Of a stretch of DNA of 8,817 nt, positions 1 through 4,475 are shown piece by piece. The notes beneath the pieces were generated by a model. That model had not been told where the DNA came from, ran no database searches, and saw only the letters and a program-made list of their open reading frames with translations. How positions within the stretch are numbered: the first letter of the stretch is position 1; every line of letters begins with the position of its first letter. The DNA comes from Candidatus Curtissbacteria bacterium (lineage in GTDB: Bacteria; Patescibacteriota; Microgenomatia; Curtissbacterales; GWA2-41-24), in contig JACPKK010000017.1 in assembly GCA_016187105.1 (NCBI GenBank), positions 1 through 8,817 on the forward strand, given 5' to 3'. A program made the translations under genes and the position numbers.

Positions 1-10
1 CCCAAACCCA

Positions 11-93
11 GCCGAGATGGTGGAATGGTAGACACGCAAGACTTAAAATCTTGTGACGACAACGTCGTGAGGGTTCGACTCCCTCTCTCGGCA
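11..93 (+). tRNA. tRNA-Leu(UAA)
   Basis: A complete class II tRNA. The acceptor strands GCCGAGA (11-17) and TCTCGGC (86-92) pair over 7 bp, with discriminator A93. The anticodon stem CAAGA/TCTTG encloses loop CTTAAAA, giving anticodon TAA at 44-46. A long variable arm (ACGAC/GTCGT, 56-68) is typical of leucine tRNAs. The T stem GAGGG/CCCTC holds loop TTCGACT. No CCA is encoded after the discriminator, so it must be added by a nucleotidyltransferase. The next tRNA starts 102 bases downstream and the two may be co-transcribed. Unlike tRNA-Lys and tRNA-Gln in this window, it has no copy of the tRNA-tail element. Confidence 0.97.
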
Positions 94-126
94 CTCGTCA
101 GAACTAGCGCATTCGGGGTTTAGGGT

Positions 127-178
127 ATATCAGCAGCTCGCCACATTCATGAAACTGAACGTGGCGCTCCTCTGATAT
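127..178 (+). other. long imperfect hairpin between tRNA-Leu and tRNA-Lys
   Basis: Outer arms ATATCAG (127-133) and CTGATAT (172-178) and inner arms CGCCAC (139-144) and GTGGCG (161-166) form a stem of about 19 bp. It has a small internal loop, one A/C mismatch and a TGAAAC hexaloop. The hairpin fills most of the spacer between two tRNAs on the same strand. It could be a processing or spacer structure in a tRNA-Leu/tRNA-Lys precursor. It does not share the core of the elements found after tRNA-Lys and tRNA-Gln. Right after it, CCCCC at 180-184 can pair with the GGGGG (196-200) that starts tRNA-Lys. Confidence 0.6.
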
Positions 179-195
179 TCCCCCTCACTACGTTC

Positions 196-268
196 GGGGG
201 TATAGCTCAATTGGTAGAGCAATCGCCTCTTAAGCGATCGGTTCAGGGTTCGATCCCCTGTGCCCCCA
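196..268 (+). tRNA. tRNA-Lys(CUU)
   Basis: A complete tRNA. Acceptor strand GGGGGTA (196-202) pairs with TGCCCCC (261-267), including one T-G wobble, and the discriminator is A268. The anticodon stem ATCGC/GCGAT (222-226/234-238) holds loop CTCTTAA, giving anticodon CTT at 229-231. The T stem CAGGG/CCCTG holds loop TTCGATC. No CCA is encoded; CA follows the discriminator. Bases 253-269, from the T loop through one base past the discriminator, recur exactly at 400-416 as the far end of the structured element that starts here. Confidence 0.97.
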
Positions 269-269
269 C

Positions 270-416
270 AAATTGTGTTTGCTTCAGCAAATGCAATTTG
301 TGGGTATAGGGTCGAACCCTCTAGTTCGGTTTTTCGAAGCACTACTGAAACATCGATTTCAGTAGTTGCGTAGAAAAATGCGGAATCGTTAGATTCGCAA
401 TCCCCTGTGCCCCCAC
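270..416 (+). repeat. tRNA-tail element, copy 1 (behind tRNA-Lys)
   Basis: A 147-base non-coding unit bounded by a 17-base direct repeat of the tRNA-Lys 3' end (253-269 = 400-416). In order it holds: the right part of an 18-bp hairpin (265-282/287-304, UUCA loop) whose left arm starts inside the tRNA acceptor strand; a segment (302-311) that pairs over 10 bp with 403-412, or equally with the tRNA 3' end; a core (325-384) shared with copy 2 at 58 of 61 aligned positions; and a small stem (380-387/392-398). The core contains a 10-bp stem ACTACTGAAA/TTTCAGTAGT. No protein is encoded. It could be a tRNA-targeted mobile element, a structured trailer RNA, or a terminator module. I do not recognise a named family. 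Confidence 0.8.
374..398 (-). terminator. possible intrinsic terminator for dacA-like gene, inside element copy 1
   Basis: On the minus strand a 7-bp stem (GC, one bulged base, then GAATC pairing with GATTC across a four-base loop) is followed by ATTTTT. It lies 26 bases beyond the stop of the minus-strand carboxypeptidase gene, where a terminator would be expected. The stem is modest. The equivalent position in element copy 2 has a stronger stem with different sequence and the same trailing T-run, which supports the function. Confidence 0.5.
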
Positions 417-423
417 TTCAATT

Positions 424-1386
424 TTATAAATCCAAGCCCGGATGCGAAACTTTGATCCCGAAGCTGGCAAATCCGTAGTCTAAAAGCTCCTTCATCTCGC
501 CCCTTCTGTCACTGCTTCCCAAAACCACCGCCAAAAGCCTTTTTCCCTCATTTTCCGCATACGTCACCAAGCACATACCCGCTTCCCACGTAAACCCCGG
601 CTTTATTCCCTTTACTCCCGGGTAAGTAGTCAATAAATTAGTGTCGCTGTAAAGATCAAATGCCTTGTGCTCGCCACTCGCCCCAAGTGTCCAGTGGTAA
701 GTCTGGGAAATCTCCCGAAACAGCACCTGGCTCTCCCAGAGATAGCGCGCGATTGTCGCCATATCAAAACTGGTTGAATACTGCTCTTGCCCGTCGAGAT
801 CCAGCCCAGAAGCGTTAACGAATTGCGTGTCAGAAAGCCCCAGCTCCCGCGCCCGTTTATTCATCATTTCGACAAACTTCTCCTCGCTTCCAGCTACCCC
901 TTCCGCAACCGCTACCGCCGCATCATTGCCCGAAACCAAAATCAGCCCGTACAAAAGCTCCCTTAAAGTCAGCTTCTCGCCGGGCGATAAATCCATGCTG
1001 TTTTCTCCGGCGCGATAAGCGTTTTCCGAAACCGTAAAAATATCCTCTAGCTTACGATTTTCAAGCGCAATCAGCGCCGTCATTATTTTGACGGTCGAGG
1101 CAACAGGCAGTCTCTCTTTAGGATTTTTGCCAAAAATTGTTTCGCCGCTGTCAAAATCAACCAGAATTGCCGATTTGGAAGAAAGCTGTAAAGAGGGAAG
1201 ACCGGGATCCTTTACCCCCAAAGTACGCGCCTCTTTAGGGAACCAGTCATTTGGCCGCGGCGATTTGCTCTCTTGGCCGTGAGCGCGTGGCAAAGGGGAA
1301 ATAATATTAAAGTCCTCTCCGCGCGCCAGATAAAAAATCCCCAAAGCCAAAAAGGATAATAAAAGAACAGAAACAAATCTGCCCAC
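424..1386 (-). CDS. dacA: D-alanyl-D-alanine carboxypeptidase (PBP5/DacA-like, peptidase S11)
   Basis: A 320-residue exported serine peptidase predicted to remove the terminal D-Ala from peptidoglycan stem peptides outside the membrane. The N-terminus (about 4-21) is a hydrophobic signal or anchor segment. The family motifs are in order: SxxK as S97-T-V-K100 with nucleophile S97, SGN at 152-154, and K262-P-G-F-T where the family usually has KTG. The protein ends just after the catalytic domain and lacks the C-terminal beta domain and amphipathic helix of E. coli PBP5. The start codon is GTG. A TATATT -10-like hexamer (1393-1398, minus strand) ends six bases before it and no ribosome binding site is visible. 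It is divergent from the transaldolase gene. Family assignment is firm; the exact in vivo substrate is inferred. Confidence 0.93.
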   Translation of the reverse strand: MGRFVSVLLLSFLALGIFYLARGEDFNIISPLPRAHGQESKSPRPNDWFPKEARTLGVKDPGLPSLQLSSKSAILVDFDSGETIFGKNPKERLPVASTVKIMTALIALENRKLEDIFTVSENAYRAGENSMDLSPGEKLTLRELLYGLILVSGNDAAVAVAEGVAGSEEKFVEMMNKRARELGLSDTQFVNASGLDLDGQEQYSTSFDMATIARYLWESQVLFREISQTYHWTLGASGEHKAFDLYSDTNLLTTYPGVKGIKPGFTWEAGMCLVTYAENEGKRLLAVVLGSSDRRGEMKELLDYGFASFGIKVSHPGLDL

Positions 1387-1392
1387 AATCCA

Positions 1393-1398
1393 AATATA
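1393..1398 (-). promoter_or_regulatory. -10 element of the carboxypeptidase gene
   Basis: TATATT on the minus strand ends six bases before the GTG start at 1386, so transcription would begin at or next to the start codon. I see no convincing -35 hexamer at the usual spacing. Confidence 0.45.
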
Positions 1399-1401
1399 CC
1401 A

Positions 1402-1430
1402 TTTACAATTTACTATTTACTATTTACAAT
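1402..1430 (+). promoter_or_regulatory. promoter of the transaldolase gene, within an ATTTAC repeat
   Basis: TTTACA (1402-1407) and TACAAT (1425-1430) are separated by 17 bases and each matches the sigma-70 consensus at five of six positions. The ATG follows the -10 by nine bases, so the mRNA is probably leaderless or nearly so. The promoter is embedded in several iterations of an ATTTAC/TTTACT motif (1401-1429). These fill much of the 53-base gap between the divergent carboxypeptidase and transaldolase genes. Confidence 0.7.
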
Positions 1431-1439
1431 TGCCATACC

Positions 1440-2096
1440 ATGCATCTCTACCTGGATAGCGCCGTTCCCGAAGAAGTTGAAAAAATGGCCGCTTTGGGCA
1501 TAATCGACGGCGTCACCACCAATCCCACGCTCGCAACTAAAGCCGGTGCCACATACAAAGAAGCCGTCCAAAAAATCCTTAGCCTCGTCGAAGACAATGT
1601 CAGCCTGGAAGTCCTCTCCACGGATTCGCAATCCATGATAAGAGAAGGTCAGGATTTGGCAAAGCTTAGCGATAAGGTCATTGTCAAATTGCCCACAACC
1701 GCCGACGGCCTCAAAGCCCTTCGAGCTTTATCAACAAGCGGCATTCGCACCAACATGACTCTGGTCTTTAGCGCCAATCAGGCGCTTCTGGTTGCTAAAC
1801 TCGGCGCTTATATCGTCAGCCCGTTTGTGGGCCGCCTTGACGACATCGGCCAGACCGGAATAGACGTGATCGGAGAAATTAGAAGAATCTACGATAACTA
1901 CAATTTCCAAACAAAAATCCTTTTTGCTTCGGTGCGATCGCCTCTCCATGTTAAACAAGCCGCTCTGCTTGGCGCCGACATTGCCACCTGCCCCTACGAT
2001 GTTTTGGAAAAACTCGTCAAACATCCCTTGACCGACGTAGGCCTCAAAAAGTTTCTGGATGATTTTGGTGCCAGCGGTCAAGACCCGTTAGTCTAA
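1440..2096 (+). CDS. transaldolase / fructose-6-phosphate aldolase-like protein (TalC/FSA family)
   Basis: A 218-residue cytosolic TIM-barrel enzyme of the short transaldolase family. Family members either transfer dihydroxyacetone units between sugar phosphates in the non-oxidative pentose phosphate pathway or cleave fructose 6-phosphate. Visible hallmarks are the N-terminal LYLDSA strand, DGVTTNPTL at 23-31, the Schiff-base lysine K83 in IVKLP, TNMTLVFS, and GAYIVSPFVGR with the following DDIG. The late segment KILFASVRSP is also typical. Length matches the family, so the gene looks complete. ATG at 1440 is chosen because it keeps the N-terminal beta strand and has a promoter just upstream. 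Sequence alone does not separate transaldolase from aldolase activity. tRNA-Gln follows 52 bases downstream on the same strand with its own likely promoter. Confidence 0.93.
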   Translation: MHLYLDSAVPEEVEKMAALGIIDGVTTNPTLATKAGATYKEAVQKILSLVEDNVSLEVLSTDSQSMIREGQDLAKLSDKVIVKLPTTADGLKALRALSTSGIRTNMTLVFSANQALLVAKLGAYIVSPFVGRLDDIGQTGIDVIGEIRRIYDNYNFQTKILFASVRSPLHVKQAALLGADIATCPYDVLEKLVKHPLTDVGLKKFLDDFGASGQDPLV

Positions 2097-2129
2097 ACTC
2101 ATAAACCATTTCGTTTTCAATCGCCAATT

Positions 2130-2138
2130 TGCTAAAAT
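2130..2138 (+). promoter_or_regulatory. extended -10 promoter of tRNA-Gln
   Basis: TGCTAAAAT contains an extended -10 TGn (2130-2132) followed by TAAAAT (2133-2138). It lies ten bases before the tRNA 5' end, consistent with a very short leader. No good -35 is visible, which an extended -10 can tolerate. Confidence 0.55.
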
Positions 2139-2148
2139 ACGAAAACAT

Positions 2149-2219
2149 TGGGAGATCGTCTAATGGTAGGACAACAGCCTTTGGAGCTGTTTATTCAGGT
2201 TCGAATCCTGGTCTCCCAG
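2149..2219 (+). tRNA. tRNA-Gln(UUG)
   Basis: A complete tRNA. Acceptor strand TGGGAGA (2149-2155) pairs with TCTCCCA (2212-2218), and the discriminator is G2219. The U1-A72 pair and G73 are usual for glutamine tRNAs. The anticodon stem ACAGC/GCTGT (2174-2178/2186-2190) holds loop CTTTGGA, giving anticodon TTG at 2181-2183. The T arm is TCAGG/CCTGG with loop TTCGAAT. No CCA is encoded. Bases 2205-2220 recur exactly at 2373-2388, the far end of the element behind this tRNA. Confidence 0.97.
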
Positions 2220-2220
2220 C

Positions 2221-2388
2221 AAATTTTTGTGACTTTAGTTACTAAAATTTGCTGAGACATAGATTGAAACTCTTAGGTTCGGTTTTTCGAAACACTACTG
2301 AAACAATCGATTTCAGTAGTTGTGTAGAAAAATGCGGATCCGCCTACTGGCGGATCGCAAATCCTAAGTGGCATCCTGGTCTCCCAGC
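2221..2388 (+). repeat. tRNA-tail element, copy 2 (behind tRNA-Gln)
   Basis: A 168-base non-coding unit bounded by a 16-base direct repeat of the tRNA-Gln 3' end (2205-2220 = 2373-2388). It has the same order of parts as copy 1: a hairpin starting in the tRNA 3' end (2217-2233/2238-2254, UUUA loop, one mismatch); a segment (2251-2264) partly complementary to the tRNA-Gln 3' half; the shared core (2278-2338); and a variable stem, here 10 bp and GC-rich (2334-2344/2349-2358). Core differences from copy 1 are one inserted A in the loop and a G-C to A-T exchange at two bases that pair with each other (2292 and 2323). Outside the core the parts follow the host tRNA rather than copy 1. Confidence 0.8.
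2328..2358 (-). terminator. probable intrinsic terminator, minus strand, inside element copy 2
   Basis: On the minus strand a GC-rich 10-bp stem with one bulged base and a four-base loop is followed by ATTTTT, the classical shape of a factor-independent terminator. It would stop transcripts reading through from the RRM/zinc-ribbon/DedA operon, whose last stop is at 2564. The corresponding stem of copy 1 differs in sequence and length but keeps the fold, the bulged base and the T-run. Confidence 0.65.
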
Positions 2389-2404
2389 TTTCTCTAACCT
2401 CAAA

Positions 2405-2433
2405 TAGACCATTTTAGAATTTGGTGTTATATT
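2405..2433 (+). promoter_or_regulatory. promoter upstream of the 45-residue ORF
   Basis: TAGACC (2405-2410, four of six matches to TTGACA) and TATATT (2428-2433, five of six to TATAAT) are 17 bases apart. The -10 ends six bases before the ATG at 2440, so the predicted transcript starts at the initiation codon. The presence of this promoter is part of the case that the short ORF is real. Confidence 0.5.
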
Positions 2434-2439
2434 TAAATA

Positions 2440-2577
2440 ATGCTAAAAACTTCGTGGAACAAAAGCCAAAAGTTGCTAGAAATAGCCAGGAGAAAAGTGA
2501 ATAAAGCAAGATCCGCAGTTCCTGCCAAATATTTGCGCCGGCCTTGGCCAAGCGGCAACAAGATCAGGAACCACTAA
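2440..2577 (+). CDS. possible small basic protein, 45 residues
   Basis: An ATG-to-TAA reading frame of 45 codons encodes a strongly basic peptide with about 13 Lys/Arg and a single acidic residue (Glu14). It starts MLKTSWNKSQ and ends SGNKIRNH, with a tryptophan/proline-containing stretch near residues 33-38. No domain, signal peptide or membrane segment is visible, and I do not recognise a family. A well-spaced sigma-70-like promoter lies directly upstream and predicts a leaderless mRNA, as for several neighbours. Its last 14 bases overlap the end of the convergent DedA gene. The basic composition would suit nucleic-acid or ribosome binding, but that is only inference. A chance ORF cannot be excluded. 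Confidence 0.45.
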   Translation: MLKTSWNKSQKLLEIARRKVNKARSAVPAKYLRRPWPSGNKIRNH

Positions 2578-3184
2578 TTTCGCCGCTTCTTCTTTCACGC
2601 ATTACATGGATAACCGAAGGCGCGACAGAGGCGATTATGATTAAGGCGACAATCGGCAGAAGGTACCTGTCGACATCTGGAATAAGGCTCCCCAGAAAGT
2701 AGCCCAACACCGGCAAACATACCGCCCATAAAATTGCCCCGATGACATTAAAAAAAAGAAATCTTCTGTAACGCATATCGCCCATTCCGGCCACAATCGG
2801 CGCAAACGTCCGCACGATAGGCATAAACCTGGCAATAGTCACCGCTTTGCCGCCGTGCTTTTCGTAAAACTTTTGGGCGCGCACAAGATTCTTTTTATGG
2901 AAAAACAGCGAATCCTCCCTTTGGAAAAGCTTTTTGCCCACCTTATGGCCAAAGGTGTAGCCGACACTGTCTCCTAGAACTGCCGCCGTAAAAAGCACCG
3001 CGCTCAAGATGTAAATATTAAAAAACCCCTGCGAAGCCAAAAATCCCGCCGTAAAAAGCAGGCTGTCGCCCGGCAAAAAAACGCCGACCAAGAGGCCGGA
3101 TTCGGCAAAAACAATTGCAAAAACCCCGAGAAGACCAATCGACTCGATGATTTTAACCAAATCAAGGTGAAGTAATGCTTCCAT
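2564..3184 (-). CDS. DedA family membrane protein (VTT/SNARE-associated domain)
   Basis: A 206-residue polytopic inner-membrane protein of the DedA superfamily. Members are linked to undecaprenyl-phosphate or phospholipid translocation and to membrane homeostasis; the substrate here is not known. Visible features are the N-terminal re-entrant region FAESGLLVGVFLPGDSLLF with conserved acidic E28 and D40, and the basic segment ARFMPIVRTFAPIVAG with R119 and R125. C-terminal hydrophobic spans follow at about 143-165 and 174-195. I choose ATG at 3184, two bases after the TGA of the zinc-ribbon gene, which fits translational coupling. A TTG at 3190 that overlaps that stop would add two residues. 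It is the last gene of a three-gene minus-strand operon and ends convergently with the small ORF at 2577. Confidence 0.92.
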   Translation of the reverse strand: MEALLHLDLVKIIESIGLLGVFAIVFAESGLLVGVFLPGDSLLFTAGFLASQGFFNIYILSAVLFTAAVLGDSVGYTFGHKVGKKLFQREDSLFFHKKNLVRAQKFYEKHGGKAVTIARFMPIVRTFAPIVAGMGDMRYRRFLFFNVIGAILWAVCLPVLGYFLGSLIPDVDRYLLPIVALIIIASVAPSVIHVMRERRSGEISGS

Positions 3185-3186
3185 TA

Positions 3187-3465
3187 TCAAAGCTTAACTT
3201 TGGTATCAAAAATTATTGGGGACCTGGACTTTATACCTCTCGAAAGGACAATCGTCTTTTTGCGCTCTTCGGAAAGCGCCCTTCTATCTTTCATCTCCTG
3301 GAATTTCTCGTCGACTAGCTTTTGGCACTCGCTATCCGGGCAAATTGTCTCTTCGTGGGTAACAGTCGATCCCTTGCCGTTTTCCTTGTCTTTCCACTTA
3401 CGCGAAAATACCCGTACTTTACCGCATCGGATACAAATTGAATTGGCCTGTCGTTGCATAAGCAT
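3187..3465 (-). CDS. small zinc-ribbon-like protein, function unknown
   Basis: A 92-residue protein with four cysteines in a metal-binding arrangement: C11-x2-C14 near the N-terminus and C42-x4-C47 after a basic 27-residue insert. The second half (about 48-80) is charged and probably helical, ending in a short beta-like tail. I recognise no specific family; the pattern suggests a structural zinc site and possibly nucleic-acid binding. The first ATG (3465) is preferred over the ATG two codons later because AGGGGG (3473-3478) sits seven bases upstream. The gene begins 16 bases after the RRM gene stop and ends two bases before the DedA ATG, so all three genes are likely one operon. Confidence 0.8.
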   Translation of the reverse strand: MLMQRQANSICIRCGKVRVFSRKWKDKENGKGSTVTHEETICPDSECQKLVDEKFQEMKDRRALSEERKKTIVLSRGIKSRSPIIFDTKVKL

Positions 3466-3481
3466 TTAATTGCCCCCTGTC

Positions 3482-3784
3482 TTACCAACTTCTCGATCTA
3501 TTGTAATTTCTGTCTTGGCTTGACCTGTCCCTATTTTCCTGTGGACGCGCTACGTTAACAACCATCTTGCGGCCGTCGATTTCGTGACCGTTAAATTTCG
3601 CAGTTACTGCGTCAGCTTCCTGGTCAGTCGTCATTTCCAAAAATGCAAAACCTTTGCTTTGCCCGGAAAATCTGTCTGTTATTAAGTTGAGACTCGAAAT
3701 TTTTCCAACTTGCGAAAATAGTTCCTCCAGCTGCGCACTTGTGACGCTATATGGAAGATTTCCAACAAATAATCTTTTTGCCAT
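3482..3784 (-). CDS. RRM-domain RNA-binding protein
   Basis: A 100-residue protein consisting of one RNA recognition motif and a short hydrophilic tail. RNP2 is LFVGNL (5-10) and RNP1 is KGFAFLEM (44-51), both with the aromatic positions used for single-stranded RNA contact. The domain ends near residue 80. The tail (81-100) is rich in Arg, Ser, Asn and Asp, like the glycine- or arginine-rich tails of cyanobacterial Rbp proteins. It probably binds RNA in the cytosol, perhaps as a chaperone; the target is unknown. The start is fixed by a perfect AGGAGG six bases upstream. It is the first gene of the RRM/zinc-ribbon/DedA operon, with a TTGACT/TACAAT promoter about 110 bases upstream and hence a long leader. 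Confidence 0.95.
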   Translation of the reverse strand: MAKRLFVGNLPYSVTSAQLEELFSQVGKISSLNLITDRFSGQSKGFAFLEMTTDQEADAVTAKFNGHEIDGRKMVVNVARPQENRDRSSQDRNYNRSRSW

Positions 3785-3790
3785 TATTCT

Positions 3791-3796
3791 CCTCCT
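3791..3796 (-). promoter_or_regulatory. strong Shine-Dalgarno site of the RRM gene
   Basis: A perfect AGGAGG is placed six bases before the ATG at 3784. It is the only full consensus ribosome binding site in the window. It shows that Shine-Dalgarno initiation works here even though most neighbouring genes lack such a site. Confidence 0.85.
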
Positions 3797-3856
3797 TTCA
3801 TGATTTTCTTAAATAAGATTTGATTTTGAAGTTTAGGGGAAATGTGAATTTCGAAG

Positions 3857-3884
3857 TTCAAACTTACAAACCGCTTCAAACTTA
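3857..3884. repeat. 10-bp direct repeat in the RRM leader
   Basis: TTCAAACTTA occurs at 3857-3866 and again at 3875-3884, 18 bases apart. It lies in what would be the start of the untranslated leader of the RRM mRNA (complementary orientation TAAGTTTGAA). It could be a protein-binding or RNA-structure element of the leader, and no other role is evident. Confidence 0.5.
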
Positions 3885-3894
3885 AGCTTGGGGC

Positions 3895-3924
3895 ATTGTA
3901 TCACACCCAAACAGCCCAAGTCAA
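3895..3924 (-). promoter_or_regulatory. promoter of the RRM/zinc-ribbon/DedA operon
   Basis: On the minus strand TTGACT (3919-3924) and TACAAT (3895-3900) are separated by 18 bases, each with five of six consensus matches. Predicted initiation near 3888 gives a leader of about 100 bases. The -35 overlaps the region upstream of the divergent greA promoter, so the two promoters share DNA. Confidence 0.65.
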
Positions 3925-3940
3925 CTATAGGGCCTGCTTA

Positions 3941-3949
3941 TGTTAAGAT
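3941..3949 (+). promoter_or_regulatory. extended -10 promoter of greA
   Basis: TGTTAAGAT holds an extended -10 TGn followed by TAAGAT (3944-3949), which ends six bases before the greA ATG. No ribosome binding site is visible in the remaining six bases, so a leaderless transcript is predicted. Confidence 0.5.
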
Positions 3950-3955
3950 AAACCC

Positions 3956-4417
3956 ATGAAAAAAATAATCGACCTCAAATTCACAAAAGAGGGTTTCGAA
4001 AATTTAAGACAGGAGCTGCAAAATCTTACGGCAAAAAGGCCGCAAGTTTTAACAAGAATGGTCGCCGCCCGCGAACAAGGTGATCTCTCGGAAAACGCCG
4101 GCTATCATGCCGCCAAAGAAGAATTGGCCCGCCTCGACTATCGAATTAGGGAACTGAAAATGTTCATAAAACACAGCGAAATTATCAAGTGGAGCCAATC
4201 AAAAACAGTTAAGCCCGGCGCAACCGTTGCCGTCGAAACAGAGGGCCAAATCCGCAAGTTTACCATTGTCGGCAACCTGGAAGCAGACCCCCTAAAAAAC
4301 AAAATCTCGCTGATTTCCCCCTTAGGAGCAGCGCTTCTTGGTAAAAAAGTCGGGCAAATGGCTGCGGTCAAAATCCCTGACGGTCAAATTAACTACAAAA
4401 TCAAGACAATAAAATAA
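3956..4417 (+). CDS. greA: transcription elongation factor GreA
   Basis: A 153-residue protein that binds in the secondary channel of RNA polymerase and stimulates cleavage of backtracked RNA. The N-terminal coiled coil (about 8-75) carries the family signature AREQGDLSENAGYHAAK. D43 and E46 at the tip correspond to the metal-coordinating acidic pair of E. coli GreA (D41, E44). The C-terminal FKBP-like domain (about 80-153) includes VGQMAAVKIPDG and ends after the typical YKIKTI strand. Length is only slightly below the usual 155-160, so the gene is complete. It is transcribed alone, divergent from the RRM operon, and is followed after 58 bases by the bactofilin-like gene with its own promoter. 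Confidence 0.96.
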   Translation: MKKIIDLKFTKEGFENLRQELQNLTAKRPQVLTRMVAAREQGDLSENAGYHAAKEELARLDYRIRELKMFIKHSEIIKWSQSKTVKPGATVAVETEGQIRKFTIVGNLEADPLKNKISLISPLGAALLGKKVGQMAAVKIPDGQINYKIKTIK

Positions 4418-4437
4418 CATCTGCCCCGCCCTAGCAA

Positions 4438-4467
4438 TTGACTTTTCGCCCCAAGCTTGCCTATTCT
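4438..4467 (+). promoter_or_regulatory. promoter of the bactofilin-like gene
   Basis: TTGACT (4438-4443, five of six) and TATTCT (4462-4467, four of six) are 18 bases apart. The ATG lies eight bases after the -10, again predicting a leaderless or nearly leaderless mRNA. No Shine-Dalgarno sequence is present. Confidence 0.6.
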
Positions 4468-4475
4468 AATATCAG

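Noticed and set aside
130..342. Minus-strand ORF of 70 codons across tRNA-Lys
   Set aside because: It runs antisense through the whole tRNA and into the structured element, has no promoter or ribosome binding site, and its sequence is dictated by the tRNA.
325..384. Element core as an integron attC site or a known small self-cleaving ribozyme
   Set aside because: No attC-type R and L box arrangement or integron cassette gene is visible, and the conserved hammerhead core order is absent. A Y1-transposase (REP/IS200-like) hairpin with an unpaired T remains possible, but no transposase is in the window.
1401..1430. ATTTAC iterations read as a CRISPR-like or attachment repeat
   Set aside because: The units are only 6-8 bases, with no spacers or flanking duplication; a well-formed promoter in them explains the sequence better.
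1731..2081. Minus-strand ORF of 116 codons
   Set aside because: It lies opposite the transaldolase, whose catalytic motifs are unmistakable, and has no independent support.
3200..3469. Plus-strand ORF of 89 codons
   Set aside because: It is antisense to the zinc-ribbon gene, which has a ribosome binding site, paired cysteines and operon spacing; the plus-strand translation shows no family features.
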